Assembly (NCBI GenBank): GCA_030739735.1
Contig: JASLYQ010000003.1
Coordinates: 120,581-184,580 of the forward strand
Length of the DNA: 64,000 bases
Direction: 5' to 3'
Source: Alphaproteobacteria bacterium
Lineage (GTDB): Bacteria > Pseudomonadota > Alphaproteobacteria > UBA7887
The notes below the pieces were generated by a model. The model searched no databases. It saw nothing but the letters and a program-made list of their open reading frames with translations, and was not told the origin of the DNA. Made by a program: the position numbers and the translations under genes. Positions 55,209-63,477 of this stretch are shown one piece after another. Each line of letters begins with the position of its first letter. Positions within the stretch are counted from its first letter, which is position 1.

Positions 55209-55509
55209 GCGGGCGTGGCGGAATTGGTATACGCAACGGACTTAACGCGATACTTGAGTGCACCTCAGGAAACCGAGGATGTAGAACTGCTCAAATTCGG
55301 GGAAACCTGTCGAATGGCAATCCCGAGCCAAGCCCTGCTAGCGCTGGGAAGGTGTAGAGACTAGACGGGCAGCACCTAAGGCAATAGCTACGGTGAAGGG
55401 ATAGTCCAGACCACAAACCTTGCTGGGGCAAGGGCGGTGAAAACCGTAGTTGGTACGAAAATCCGTTGGGCTTATGCCCATGAGGGTTCGAGTCCCTCCG
55501 CCCGCACCA
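55209..55509 (+). tRNA. tRNA-Leu(UAA), split by a group I intron
   Basis: The 5' exon is 55209-55243 and the 3' exon 55458-55509, including an encoded CCA. The acceptor stem GCGGGCG pairs with CGCCCGC. The D-stem is GCG/CGC; the anticodon stem ACGGA pairs with TCCGT across the exons. The joined loop is CTTAAAA, giving anticodon UAA with the intron after its first base (U34). The long variable arm GGGC/GCCC is the class II leucine form, and the T-stem is GAGGG/CCCTC. It decodes UUA and UUG leucine codons. Confidence 0.95.
55244..55457 (+). ncRNA. Self-splicing group I intron in tRNA-Leu(UAA)
   Basis: A 214-nt intron without an open reading frame of note. It follows the exon U34 and ends in G, as group I introns must. 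Core elements are recognisable: P4-P6 strands TTCGGGGAAACC and CAATCCCGAGCCAAGC, the P7 strands of GAGACTAGACGG and GATAGTCCAG, and the J8/7-like ACCTAAGGCAA. The layout resembles the small IC3 introns of cyanobacterial tRNA-Leu and Azoarcus tRNA-Ile. Splicing must restore the anticodon loop for the tRNA to work. Confidence 0.93.
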
Positions 55510-55541
55510 ATTTCATATAGATTAGAGGGCGCTGAAATGAG

Positions 55542-55559
55542 TGTGGCTTGATAGCCACA
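55542..55559. repeat. Hairpin downstream of tRNA-Leu
   Basis: TGTGGCT and AGCCACA form a 7-bp perfect stem around TGAT, 33 bases after the tRNA. No T-tract follows, so it is a weak terminator candidate at best. Confidence 0.35.
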
Positions 55560-55619
55560 AGCGGAAGAACGACACCACGATACGCCAGGTTAAAACGATC
55601 CCTTTCACATGGAAATGGC

Positions 55620-55825
55620 TTAACTGGTCAGGCGGTATTCGCTGATAATCGGCGGATTCAATTCAATCTGGATGTCGACGGCCTTGGCGGTGGCGAAGAG
55701 TGTTGAGGTGTTTCCCTCGCCACCTTGCTTGCCAGCATGCCAAGCGGTGCGGTGCCAATGGGGATATTGGCTACTTCGACAGGAGCGAAAGGGGCCCGCT
55801 GCGGCATTATGGTGTTCGTGGGCAT
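55620..55825 (-). pseudogene. Possible frameshifted small gene, unknown family
   Basis: An ATG frame begins MPTNTIMPQRAPFAPV and runs through IPIGTAPLGMLAS. Near 55725-55730 a shift by one base would join it to a second frame reading QGGEGNTSTLF, then AVDIQIELNPPIISEYRL and a TAA at 55620. Each half looks more protein-like than its continuation in its own frame. I recognise no family. It could be a decayed gene, a sequence error or coincidence. Confidence 0.3.
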
Positions 55826-55948
55826 TTCGGCTTTTCCACGGATGTGGCTGGTACCGTGCTGATGCGACGGGGATAGCTGCAGGCCGTACAAACCGCTATC
55901 ATATGTTTGCGAGAGGATTGAGACGGCGAGACGAGAGGGAGTAAACAC

Positions 55949-56311
55949 GTGCCTGGACGATATTGCCGCGGCATGGCGCGGGCGATGGTGGCTGCCTTGT
56001 TTTCACTAGGGTCTACAGCAATCGGCGCGATGTCCGAGGACATCGGTGGTTATGCTAGGTGTGGGGCCGATTATGTCGAGATTCCGATCTCGTTGGGTCA
56101 TCCTGATGAATGGGGCTTCGACCAACGAAAAAAGTCGCAGGAGCACTTCGGCGATGACTATTCACCCGAGGAGATCGATGCGGCGACGGCTAGCGACGGG
56201 GACTTCGAGGAGCAAGCGCTGGCCAACGGCCTGTTCGTCGTCGACTGTGCCGATGTGTTGCTGCCGACCGATGGTCAGTGGGAATATTTCGAAGACAGTT
56301 TCATGGACTGA
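55949..56311 (+). CDS. Hypothetical exported acidic protein
   Basis: A 120-residue protein I do not recognise. A GTG start has GAGGGA 8 bases upstream. A basic then hydrophobic stretch (MARAMVAALFSLGSTAIGA) looks like a signal peptide, after which the protein is strongly acidic (DDYSPEEIDAATASDGDFEE), with two cysteines (YARCG and VVDCAD) that could pair. It stands alone between the tRNA and nrdJ. Real coding is supported by the start signal and signal peptide only. Confidence 0.55.
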   Translation: MPGRYCRGMARAMVAALFSLGSTAIGAMSEDIGGYARCGADYVEIPISLGHPDEWGFDQRKKSQEHFGDDYSPEEIDAATASDGDFEEQALANGLFVVDCADVLLPTDGQWEYFEDSFMD

Positions 56312-56905
56312 ATACCGGACCACGGCTAAAACAAGGGCGGTCCGCCGATCTGTCTAGCCGCCTCTCCCTTGACTTGCGCAGCGTCCAGGCGCCGCGGATT
56401 TTGGTCAAGAACTCAGCCATCCGAGAAGTCAACCTGCTGGCGCTCACCGCCATTACTAGGCAGCGCGTGCTGGCGTTGGCCGCAAGGACTTTGTGGTGCT
56501 CGCTAGCAGAGGTCAGGAAGCTCGCCAACGAGCCCCTAGATGCCCGGCTCAGTAGGGCTCGAAATCCGAACGGGTTTATCGTCATGATCGTGGCCGTCAT
56601 CGGCAGTCCGAGCGGTGCCTTGGCGAGCGGTATGCAGCTGCGCTTGTTGCCCATTTAGATGGCACGAAACGGCGTTGTTTCGCTGGAGCCGATAGGATCG
56701 ATCAGGTTGGTGATGCGGTCGTCGTTCCCCCTCAACGAGAGACCTTAGGCAGATTCGGAATCTCGATCATTGCGTCGTGTTGTCTTCGGCACGGCGGACC
56801 TTACTAGACGAATTGGTGTGTGCGGCGGAACTGTTGGGGCGAGGGGAACATAGTAAGAACAATTTCTTGACCGCTGGCGCCGTACAGCCGTAGACTTCAG
56901 GCATC
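56312..56905. other. Intergenic region before nrdJ
   Basis: No gene I can support. Open frames exist on both strands (56278-56658 plus, 56301-56654 minus), but neither has family features or a ribosome-binding site. I looked for a cobalamin riboswitch in front of the B12-dependent reductase and did not see a recognisable B12 box. A TTGACC-18-TAGACT pair at 56867-56896 could be the nrdJ promoter, leaving a very short leader. Confidence 0.35.
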
Positions 56906-59191
56906 ATGAGCATCGCTATCACTCCAATATCCCATCAGATATGGGACATGAAATATCGACTCAAGCGGGCCGATGGCGAGGCCATGGATGGCACTCTCGA
57001 CGACAGCTGGTGGCGCGTGGCGCGAGCCTTAGCGGCGCCGGAATTGGATGTCGAGGGCTGGGCTGAGCGCTTTCATGCGGCGTTGCAAGATTTCCGCTTC
57101 CTGCCGGGCGGTCGCATCATGGCCGGTGCTGGCAGTGAGCGCAAAGTGACGCTCGTCAACTGTTTTGTTATGGGCGACGTGGCCGATGATATGGCAGGAA
57201 TTTTTGAATCCCTTAAGGAATCGGCGCTGACCTTGCAGCAGGGCGGTGGCATCGGTCTTGATTTTTCCGAACTGAGGCCGCGCGGTGCGCCGGTGCATGG
57301 GGTTGGCGCGGATTCCTCGGGTCCGGTTTCCTTCATGCGCGTCTGGGACGCCATGTGCCGCACCATCATGAGCGCCGGCCATCGCCGCGGTGCCATGATG
57401 GCCACGCTGGCCTGTAATCATCCGGACATCGAGGCCTTCATCGACGCCAAACGCCAAAGCGGCACGCTGTCCATGTTCAATCTCTCGGTTCTGGTCAGCG
57501 ATGCCTTTCTGGATGCGGTGGCGCGCGATGGGCCCTGGAACCTAGCTTTCGGCGGCGTTACCTGGCGTACTGTGTCTGCTCGCGCCTTATGGGAGCGCAT
57601 CATGCGCGCGACCTACAGCTATGCCGAGCCAGGTGTTATTTTTATTGATCGGGTAAATCAACGCAACCCACTGCACTACCTAGAGAATATTCGCTCTGCA
57701 AATCCATGTGGCGAGCAGCCGCTGCCAAGCTATGGAGCATGCTTGCTTGGCTCAATTAATCTTGCAAAATTGGTTAATAGGCCATTTACTGATGAAGCGA
57801 AAATCGATTTTTCTGAGCTTGAATCTCTGGTTACCGTGTCCGTACGCATGCTCGATAATGCGATCGATAATTCGCGTTATCCTTTGCCGGAGCAGGAGCG
57901 GGAGGCGGTGGCCAAAAGGCGCATTGGGCTCGGCATTACTGGGCTTGCCGATGCCTTGATCATGTGTGGGGCTCGCTATGGCGGGACCAAGGCGGTGGCA
58001 CTCACCGAGCAGTGGATGACGGTCTTTCAACGCGCTGCCTATCTGGCTTCCTCGGCGCTGGCTCAGGAAAAGGGTGTCTTTCCGCTGTTCGATGTGGAGG
58101 AGCACCTGGCCGGTGAGTTCGTAGCCGGGCTAGAGCAGGAGGTGCGCCAGGCGATAGCCGACCACGGCCTGCGCAATGCCGTGATCACCTCGGTGGCGCC
58201 GACGGGCACGGTCTCTTTGCTGGCCGATAACGTTTCTTCGGGAATTGAACCCGTCTACGCGTTCACCTTCCAGCGCACCATGCTGATGCCCGATGGCAGC
58301 AATCGCTCTCTGGCGGTGAGCGACCATGCCTATCGCCAATATCGCGAGATGTTCGGCGAGGAGGCGCCGTTGACCGGCGCTTTCGTCGATGCCCAGTCAC
58401 TGGTGCCGGCCGATCATCTGATCATGCAGGCGACAGTGCAGCGTTATATCGACAGCGCCATCTCGAAAACTATCAACTGCGCGGAGGCAATCTCTTTCGA
58501 GGATTTTGCATCAATCTATACGCGGGCATACGAGCTCGGCTGCAAGGGCTGTACTACCTATCGCCCCAATGCCATTACCGGTGCGGTTCTGGAGGCGGGA
58601 GAGGGTAGCCCCGCGGGCGATCAAGCGGAGTTGCCCCTCGAATCGCTAGCTGTGCGCCCTGCTGACGAATTCGATGCCGGCGGCGCCGCGACCATGACAA
58701 AGCCCCTCGACCGTCCGGAGGAGCTGCCCGGCTGCACCTACAAGCTGCGCTGGCCGGAGACCGAGCACGCCCTCTATATTACCATCAACGACATCATCCA
58801 GGATGGTCACCGCCGACCCTTCGAGATTTTTGCCAATTCCAAGAACATGGAGCATTATGCCTGGACCGCCGGGCTGATGCGTATGATCAGCGCCGTTTTC
58901 CGCCGAGGAGGCGACGTCTCTTTCGTGGTCGGTGAACTGAAGGCGGTGTTCGATCCGCGCGGCGGGCAGTGGATGGGCGGCACCTATGTGCCTTCACTGT
59001 TGGCAGCAATCGGCGATATCATCGAGCGTCACATGTTCGCCATCGGCTTTCTCGGTCAGGCGTCCGCCGCTGAGAATGCGCCTGCCTTGGCGCCATCGTC
59101 GCGGGCTTGCCCGCGCTGCGCCCGCCGCACCCTGGTGCGTCAAGAGAATTGCGACAATTGTACGGCCTGCGGTTATTCGAAGTGCGATTGA
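56906..59191 (+). CDS. nrdJ: Adenosylcobalamin-dependent (class II) ribonucleotide reductase
   Basis: Reduces ribonucleotides to deoxyribonucleotides with B12, so it works with or without oxygen. It has 761 residues. The first redox cysteine is in TLVNCFVMGD; the radical motif is NPCGEQ (Asn266, Cys268, Glu270), followed by YGACLLGS. SVAPTGTVSLLADN is the phosphate-binding region, and a cysteine-rich tail (CPRC, CDNCTACGYSKC) carries thiols for re-reduction. A 200-base stretch (57640-57840) is much more AT-rich than the rest. It is convergent with gph. Confidence 0.96.
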   Translation: MSIAITPISHQIWDMKYRLKRADGEAMDGTLDDSWWRVARALAAPELDVEGWAERFHAALQDFRFLPGGRIMAGAGSERKVTLVNCFVMGDVADDMAGIFESLKESALTLQQGGGIGLDFSELRPRGAPVHGVGADSSGPVSFMRVWDAMCRTIMSAGHRRGAMMATLACNHPDIEAFIDAKRQSGTLSMFNLSVLVSDAFLDAVARDGPWNLAFGGVTWRTVSARALWERIMRATYSYAEPGVIFIDRVNQRNPLHYLENIRSANPCGEQPLPSYGACLLGSINLAKLVNRPFTDEAKIDFSELESLVTVSVRMLDNAIDNSRYPLPEQEREAVAKRRIGLGITGLADALIMCGARYGGTKAVALTEQWMTVFQRAAYLASSALAQEKGVFPLFDVEEHLAGEFVAGLEQEVRQAIADHGLRNAVITSVAPTGTVSLLADNVSSGIEPVYAFTFQRTMLMPDGSNRSLAVSDHAYRQYREMFGEEAPLTGAFVDAQSLVPADHLIMQATVQRYIDSAISKTINCAEAISFEDFASIYTRAYELGCKGCTTYRPNAITGAVLEAGEGSPAGDQAELPLESLAVRPADEFDAGGAATMTKPLDRPEELPGCTYKLRWPETEHALYITINDIIQDGHRRPFEIFANSKNMEHYAWTAGLMRMISAVFRRGGDVSFVVGELKAVFDPRGGQWMGGTYVPSLLAAIGDIIERHMFAIGFLGQASAAENAPALAPSSRACPRCARRTLVRQENCDNCTACGYSKCD

Positions 59192-59327
59192 CTTATATCA
59201 AAGCGGCCGCCTGCAGCTTCTCCCACTATCTGCCGGAGCCGAAGGATAGAGACCCCCCCCTTCGCTTTGAGGTCGTCGTTCGCCCACCATTTTCTCTTTG
59301 GCGGCTTCCGGCGGCCTCTTCTCGTTT

Positions 59328-60002
59328 TCACGGGACAAGCATTTCGGATAAGGCGGGCAGTAGCTCATCAAAATGGTCGATCAGGGCGTCCGCGCCAAGC
59401 TCGGCAGGGGCGATCCGCGTATAACCGAAACTCACCGCTACTACGGGTACGCGGGCGTTGCGTGCGGCCCTGACATCCGTCTTGCTATCGCCCACCATGA
59501 CAGCGGCATCATGGGTGCCGCCGGCGCGGCCGATCGCCTCAAGCAGATGAGCCGGATTCGGCTTGCGCACTGCCAGGCTGTCGCCGCCGAGCACACTGGC
59601 AAAAAATCGGTTAAGCCCGAGCCGGGCAAGTATTACTTCGCTCATCGCTGCGGGCTTGTTGGTGCAAATGGCCAGCCGAAAACCCGCATCACTGAGCGCT
59701 TCCAATGCTGCGGTGACGCCGTCGAAGGTCACCGTGTTGTCAGTCATGCAGTCTTCGTAGTGAGCGAGAAACGAATCGCGTAGCGTCAACGGCAGGCCGT
59801 CGTTCCAGGGCCGTCCAGCAGCAGCGAAGCCGCGCTCGATCATCTTTACCGCGCCATCGCCTACCATGTGGCGCACCGCAGCCGTGGTTACGGGCGGCAG
59901 ACCCTGCCCGTGGAGCACACGGTTGAGCGCTTCCGTCAGGTCCGGAGCGCTGTCAATCAGGGTGCCGTCTAGATCGAAGACAATGGTGGCGGTCTTGTGC
60001 AT
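59328..60002 (-). CDS. gph: Phosphoglycolate phosphatase-type HAD hydrolase
   Basis: A 224-residue HAD phosphatase. Motif I is VFDLDGTLIDS, motif II ICTNKP, the motif III lysine is in VRKPNPAHL, and motif IV is VGDSKTDVRAA, the Gph pattern. It removes phosphoglycolate from DNA repair or oxygenase activity. It is divergent from glmU with a 26-base gap. The 136 bases downstream contain an eight-C run at 59253-59260. Confidence 0.88.
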   Translation of the reverse strand: MHKTATIVFDLDGTLIDSAPDLTEALNRVLHGQGLPPVTTAAVRHMVGDGAVKMIERGFAAAGRPWNDGLPLTLRDSFLAHYEDCMTDNTVTFDGVTAALEALSDAGFRLAICTNKPAAMSEVILARLGLNRFFASVLGGDSLAVRKPNPAHLLEAIGRAGGTHDAAVMVGDSKTDVRAARNARVPVVAVSFGYTRIAPAELGADALIDHFDELLPALSEMLVP

Positions 60003-60028
60003 TGCTGCATCCCTTATATCCTAGAGCC

Positions 60029-61363
60029 ATGACCAACAAGAACTCTGCTCCGCTCGCTATCGTGGTGCTTGCCGCAGGCAAGGGCACGCGCATGCGCTCC
60101 GCCCTGCCCAAGGTGCTGCATCCGCTTGCCGGCTTGCCGCTGGTTGGTCACGTGCTGGCGATGGCTGAGGCTCTGGTGCCAGAGCGCCGCTTGGTAGTAG
60201 TGAGCGAAGCCCAAGTAGGGGCCGCTGTCTCGCCTTGGCCGAGCGTGGTGCAGGAGTTACAGGAGGGAACCGGCCACGCCGTCATGCAGGCGGGCGATGC
60301 GCTCAGCGGTTTTACTGGCGATGTGCTGGTGCTATACGGCGATACGCCGTTACTTGAGGTGGAGACGCTGACGGCACTGCTCGATGCGCGCCGTAGCGCC
60401 ACCGCTGCGGCGGCTGTGCTGGGCTTCCGCCCAGCCGATCCCGGGCTCTACGGCCGTCTGGTCTGCGACGATAACGGAAAGCTTGAGCGCATCGTCGAGG
60501 CACGCGACGCCGATGCTGCGATACTTGCGCTCGATCTCTGCAATTCCGGTGTTATGGCGCTCGACGGCGGGCCCCTACCGGGACTGCTGGCGCGACTCGA
60601 CAATAACAATGCCAAGGGCGAATACTATCTGACAGACATCGTTGCCATCTCCGCTGCAGACGGGCGCCAATCCGTAGTGCTCGAAGCGGCAGAAGAGTCC
60701 CTGCTCGGCGTCGATAGCCGTGCCGACCTGGCGGTGGCGGAAGCAGTGATCCAGACTCGTTTGCGCGCACGGGCTATGGCCAGCGGCGCCACCTTGACCG
60801 ACCCAGCAAGCACCTTCTTGAGCCACGACACCGTGCTTGAGCAGGATGTGACGGTCGGTCCTAACGTGGTTTTTGGTCCGGGCGTTCATATTGGCGCCGG
60901 CAGCGAGATCCTGGCGTTCTGCCATTTGGAAGGGGTGATGGTCGCGGCAGGTGCGCGCATTGGTCCCTTCGCCCGCTTACGCCCCGGCACGCGGCTTGGT
61001 GAGGGCGCACGGATCGGTAATTTCGTCGAGACCAAGGCGGCCGAGATCGCCGCCGGTGCTAAGGTCAACCACCTCAGTTATGTCGGCGATGCCAGCGTCG
61101 GCGCTGGCGCTAATATTGGCGCCGGCACCATTACGTGCAATTACGATGGCTTCTCCAAGCATCGTACGGAGATTGGCGCCGGCGCCTTTATCGGTTCAAA
61201 CACCGCGTTGGTGGCGCCTGTGAGCATCGGAGACGGCGCCATGGTCGGCGCCGGCAGCACCGTGACGAAGGATGTTGAGGCAGATGCCCTGGCGGTGGCG
61301 CGGGGAGAGCAGCGCGACATCCCCGATGGTGCTGCCCGGTTTCGCCGCCAGCGAAAGGACTGA
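60029..61363 (+). CDS. glmU: Bifunctional UDP-N-acetylglucosamine pyrophosphorylase / glucosamine-1-phosphate acetyltransferase
   Basis: Makes UDP-GlcNAc for peptidoglycan and lipopolysaccharide. It has 444 residues. The N-terminal uridylyltransferase has LAAGKGTRMRS and LYGDTPLL; the C-terminal left-handed beta-helix shows the hexapeptide pattern and acetyltransferase residues around NFVETK and GAGTITCNYDG. I start at ATG 60029, since an in-frame start 27 bases earlier adds non-family residues. glmS follows after 3 bases. Confidence 0.97.
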   Translation: MTNKNSAPLAIVVLAAGKGTRMRSALPKVLHPLAGLPLVGHVLAMAEALVPERRLVVVSEAQVGAAVSPWPSVVQELQEGTGHAVMQAGDALSGFTGDVLVLYGDTPLLEVETLTALLDARRSATAAAAVLGFRPADPGLYGRLVCDDNGKLERIVEARDADAAILALDLCNSGVMALDGGPLPGLLARLDNNNAKGEYYLTDIVAISAADGRQSVVLEAAEESLLGVDSRADLAVAEAVIQTRLRARAMASGATLTDPASTFLSHDTVLEQDVTVGPNVVFGPGVHIGAGSEILAFCHLEGVMVAAGARIGPFARLRPGTRLGEGARIGNFVETKAAEIAAGAKVNHLSYVGDASVGAGANIGAGTITCNYDGFSKHRTEIGAGAFIGSNTALVAPVSIGDGAMVGAGSTVTKDVEADALAVARGEQRDIPDGAARFRRQRKD

Positions 61364-61366
61364 TCC

Positions 61367-63190
61367 ATGTGTGGCATCATCGGTGCCGTGGGCACAGCTG
61401 AGGCCACGCCGTTGTTGCTCGACGGGCTGCGTCGGCTCGAATATCGCGGCTATGATTCGGCGGGTGTGGCTACGCTGGTGGATGGTCATATCGAGCGTCG
61501 TCGCGCCGAGGGGAAACTGACCAACCTGGTGGCGGAGATAGAGATGGCGCCACTTGCCGGTACAATTGGCATTGGCCATACGCGCTGGGCGACCCATGGC
61601 GCGCCCAACACCGGGAATGCGCATCCCCATGCGAGCGCGCGCGTCGCCGTGGTCCATAACGGAATTATCGAGAACTTCCAGGCTCTACGCAAGGAGCTCG
61701 TGGCGGCCGGCCACACGTTCGATACCGACACCGACACCGAGGTTGTGGTTCATCTTTTGACCAGTGCGCTGGACAGCGGCGCTAGCCCGGAAGAGGCGAC
61801 CGACGCCATGCTGGACCGGGTCGAGGGCGCCTTCGCCTTCGGCATTCTCTTCGCGGGTGAGGACGATCTTCTGGTAGGCGCGCGTCGCGGCAGCCCGCTT
61901 GCCGTCGGTTTTGGCGATGGCGAGATGTATCTCGGCTCCGATGCCATGGCGCTGGCGCCGCTTACCCGCCGCATTCTCTATCTCGAGGAGGGAGACTGGG
62001 TGGTGCTGCGGCGCGACAGCGCGCGTGTGCACGATGTCACAGGTGCCGAGGTCGAGAGACCGGTTCGAGAGACGGCGCTGACAGGCGCCGCTATTGGCAA
62101 GGGCGAGCATCGTCATTTCATGCACAAGGAGATCCACGAACAGCCCGGCGTCATCGGCGATACGGTGCACAGCTACTACAATCCTTCGGAGGGGCGCGTC
62201 GTGCTGCCGCCGTTGTCGGCCGATCTCGCCGCGGTCGAGCGCCTGACTATCATCGCCTGTGGCACATCATTTTATGCAGCACAGGTGGCACGCTACTGGT
62301 TTGAACGTTTTGCCAGACTACCCGTGGATATCGATATCGCCTCCGAGTTCCGCTATCGCCACCCCCCATTGAATTCCGGCGGTCTCGGCCTGTTCATTTC
62401 GCAGTCGGGAGAGACGGCGGATACGCTAGCTGCTCTGCGCCATGCCAAGACGCAGGGACAGCCGACCTTGGCGCTTGTCAACGTACCAGAATCTAGCATG
62501 GCGCGTGAGGCAGATGCAGTGTTACAGACCCTGGCAGGGCCCGAAATTGGAGTGGCCTCGACCAAGGCGTTTACGACTCAACTCGCCTCGCTCGCTTGTC
62601 TTGCCATCGCCTGCGGGCGCGCCCGCGGGATGGTCAGCTGCGAAGATGAGTTGCGGCTCGCTGGTGCGCTCGCCGAGGTGCCGGCGCGGGCGGCAGAGGT
62701 GCTGAGCCACGACGAGCGCTTGCGTCAGATCGCCGAGAGCATCCATCAGGTGCGCGACGTGCTTTATATTGGCCGCGGCACCTCCTTTGCCATCGCCCTT
62801 GAAGGTGCGTTGAAGCTCAAGGAGATCTCCTATATCCACGCCGAAGCCTATGCCGCAGGGGAGCTTAAGCACGGCCCCATCGCCCTGATTGACGACGGCA
62901 TGCCGGTGATCGTCATCGCGCCCTCGGATGCGTTGTTCGAGAAAACCGCGTCGAACGTTGAGGAAGTTGCGGCCCGCGGCGGTCGCGTAATCTTGATCAG
63001 CGACGAGGCTGGTTGCGCGCGCCTCGCCGAGCGCGTCAGCGATAGCGTTGCCCTGCCGGAAGTTGACCCGCTAGTGGCACCCATCCTCTACGCTATTCCC
63101 GTTCAATTGCTGGCCTATCATGTTGCCGTCTTCAAAGGCACTGATATCGATCAGCCACGCAACTTAGCGAAATCGGTGACTGTGGAATAG
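61367..63190 (+). CDS. glmS: Glutamine-fructose-6-phosphate aminotransferase (isomerizing)
   Basis: First step of amino-sugar synthesis. It has 607 residues. The glutaminase nucleophile is Cys2 (MCGIIGAVG), with HTRWATHG and NGIIEN in the Ntn domain, followed by two SIS domains (CGTSFYAAQ, SQSGETADTLAAL) and the terminal AKSVTVE. It starts 3 bases after glmU, forming a glmU-glmS unit. I saw no glmS ribozyme, which is expected outside Firmicutes. Confidence 0.97.
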   Translation: MCGIIGAVGTAEATPLLLDGLRRLEYRGYDSAGVATLVDGHIERRRAEGKLTNLVAEIEMAPLAGTIGIGHTRWATHGAPNTGNAHPHASARVAVVHNGIIENFQALRKELVAAGHTFDTDTDTEVVVHLLTSALDSGASPEEATDAMLDRVEGAFAFGILFAGEDDLLVGARRGSPLAVGFGDGEMYLGSDAMALAPLTRRILYLEEGDWVVLRRDSARVHDVTGAEVERPVRETALTGAAIGKGEHRHFMHKEIHEQPGVIGDTVHSYYNPSEGRVVLPPLSADLAAVERLTIIACGTSFYAAQVARYWFERFARLPVDIDIASEFRYRHPPLNSGGLGLFISQSGETADTLAALRHAKTQGQPTLALVNVPESSMAREADAVLQTLAGPEIGVASTKAFTTQLASLACLAIACGRARGMVSCEDELRLAGALAEVPARAAEVLSHDERLRQIAESIHQVRDVLYIGRGTSFAIALEGALKLKEISYIHAEAYAAGELKHGPIALIDDGMPVIVIAPSDALFEKTASNVEEVAARGGRVILISDEAGCARLAERVSDSVALPEVDPLVAPILYAIPVQLLAYHVAVFKGTDIDQPRNLAKSVTVE

Positions 63191-63477
63191 TCTGGGAACA
63201 GTTGTTCTGTCTAGTTTTTTCCAGAATCTCCCTGATTTCCATTATAGGAATGCCCCAAAAAAAGTTTCCTCAAATTTACCCTTATTTCCAAATTGAAGTT
63301 GGGATATTTGGGTAATTATGGGGGTATCAGGAGACGCTGGGGGAGGAAATAAGAAAGTTAAGGAAAAGTGGTGGATGTATAAGCCCGCATTTCCCATATG
63401 AGCCTGCCAACAGATGCGATTTAGCCATAATTCTGATATAAGAATCAATGTGTTGGGCGTATCTGGGGGCAGGGCTA
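63191..63477. other. Gap between glmS and the insertion sequence
   Basis: An AT-rich stretch of 287 bases with no gene. A short GAAC/GTTC hairpin followed by TTTTTT at 63198-63219 may be a weak glmS terminator. The left end of the IS1380-type element must lie within this stretch, but I could not fix its inverted repeat because the right end is outside the window. Confidence 0.5.

Noticed and set aside
56660..56905. Cobalamin riboswitch in front of nrdJ
   Set aside because: No B12 box or recognisable core seen, although a covariance-model search was not possible.
59253..59260. Run of eight C bases between nrdJ and gph
   Set aside because: Non-coding in both directions, so phase variation of a gene is unlikely; could also be a sequencing artefact.
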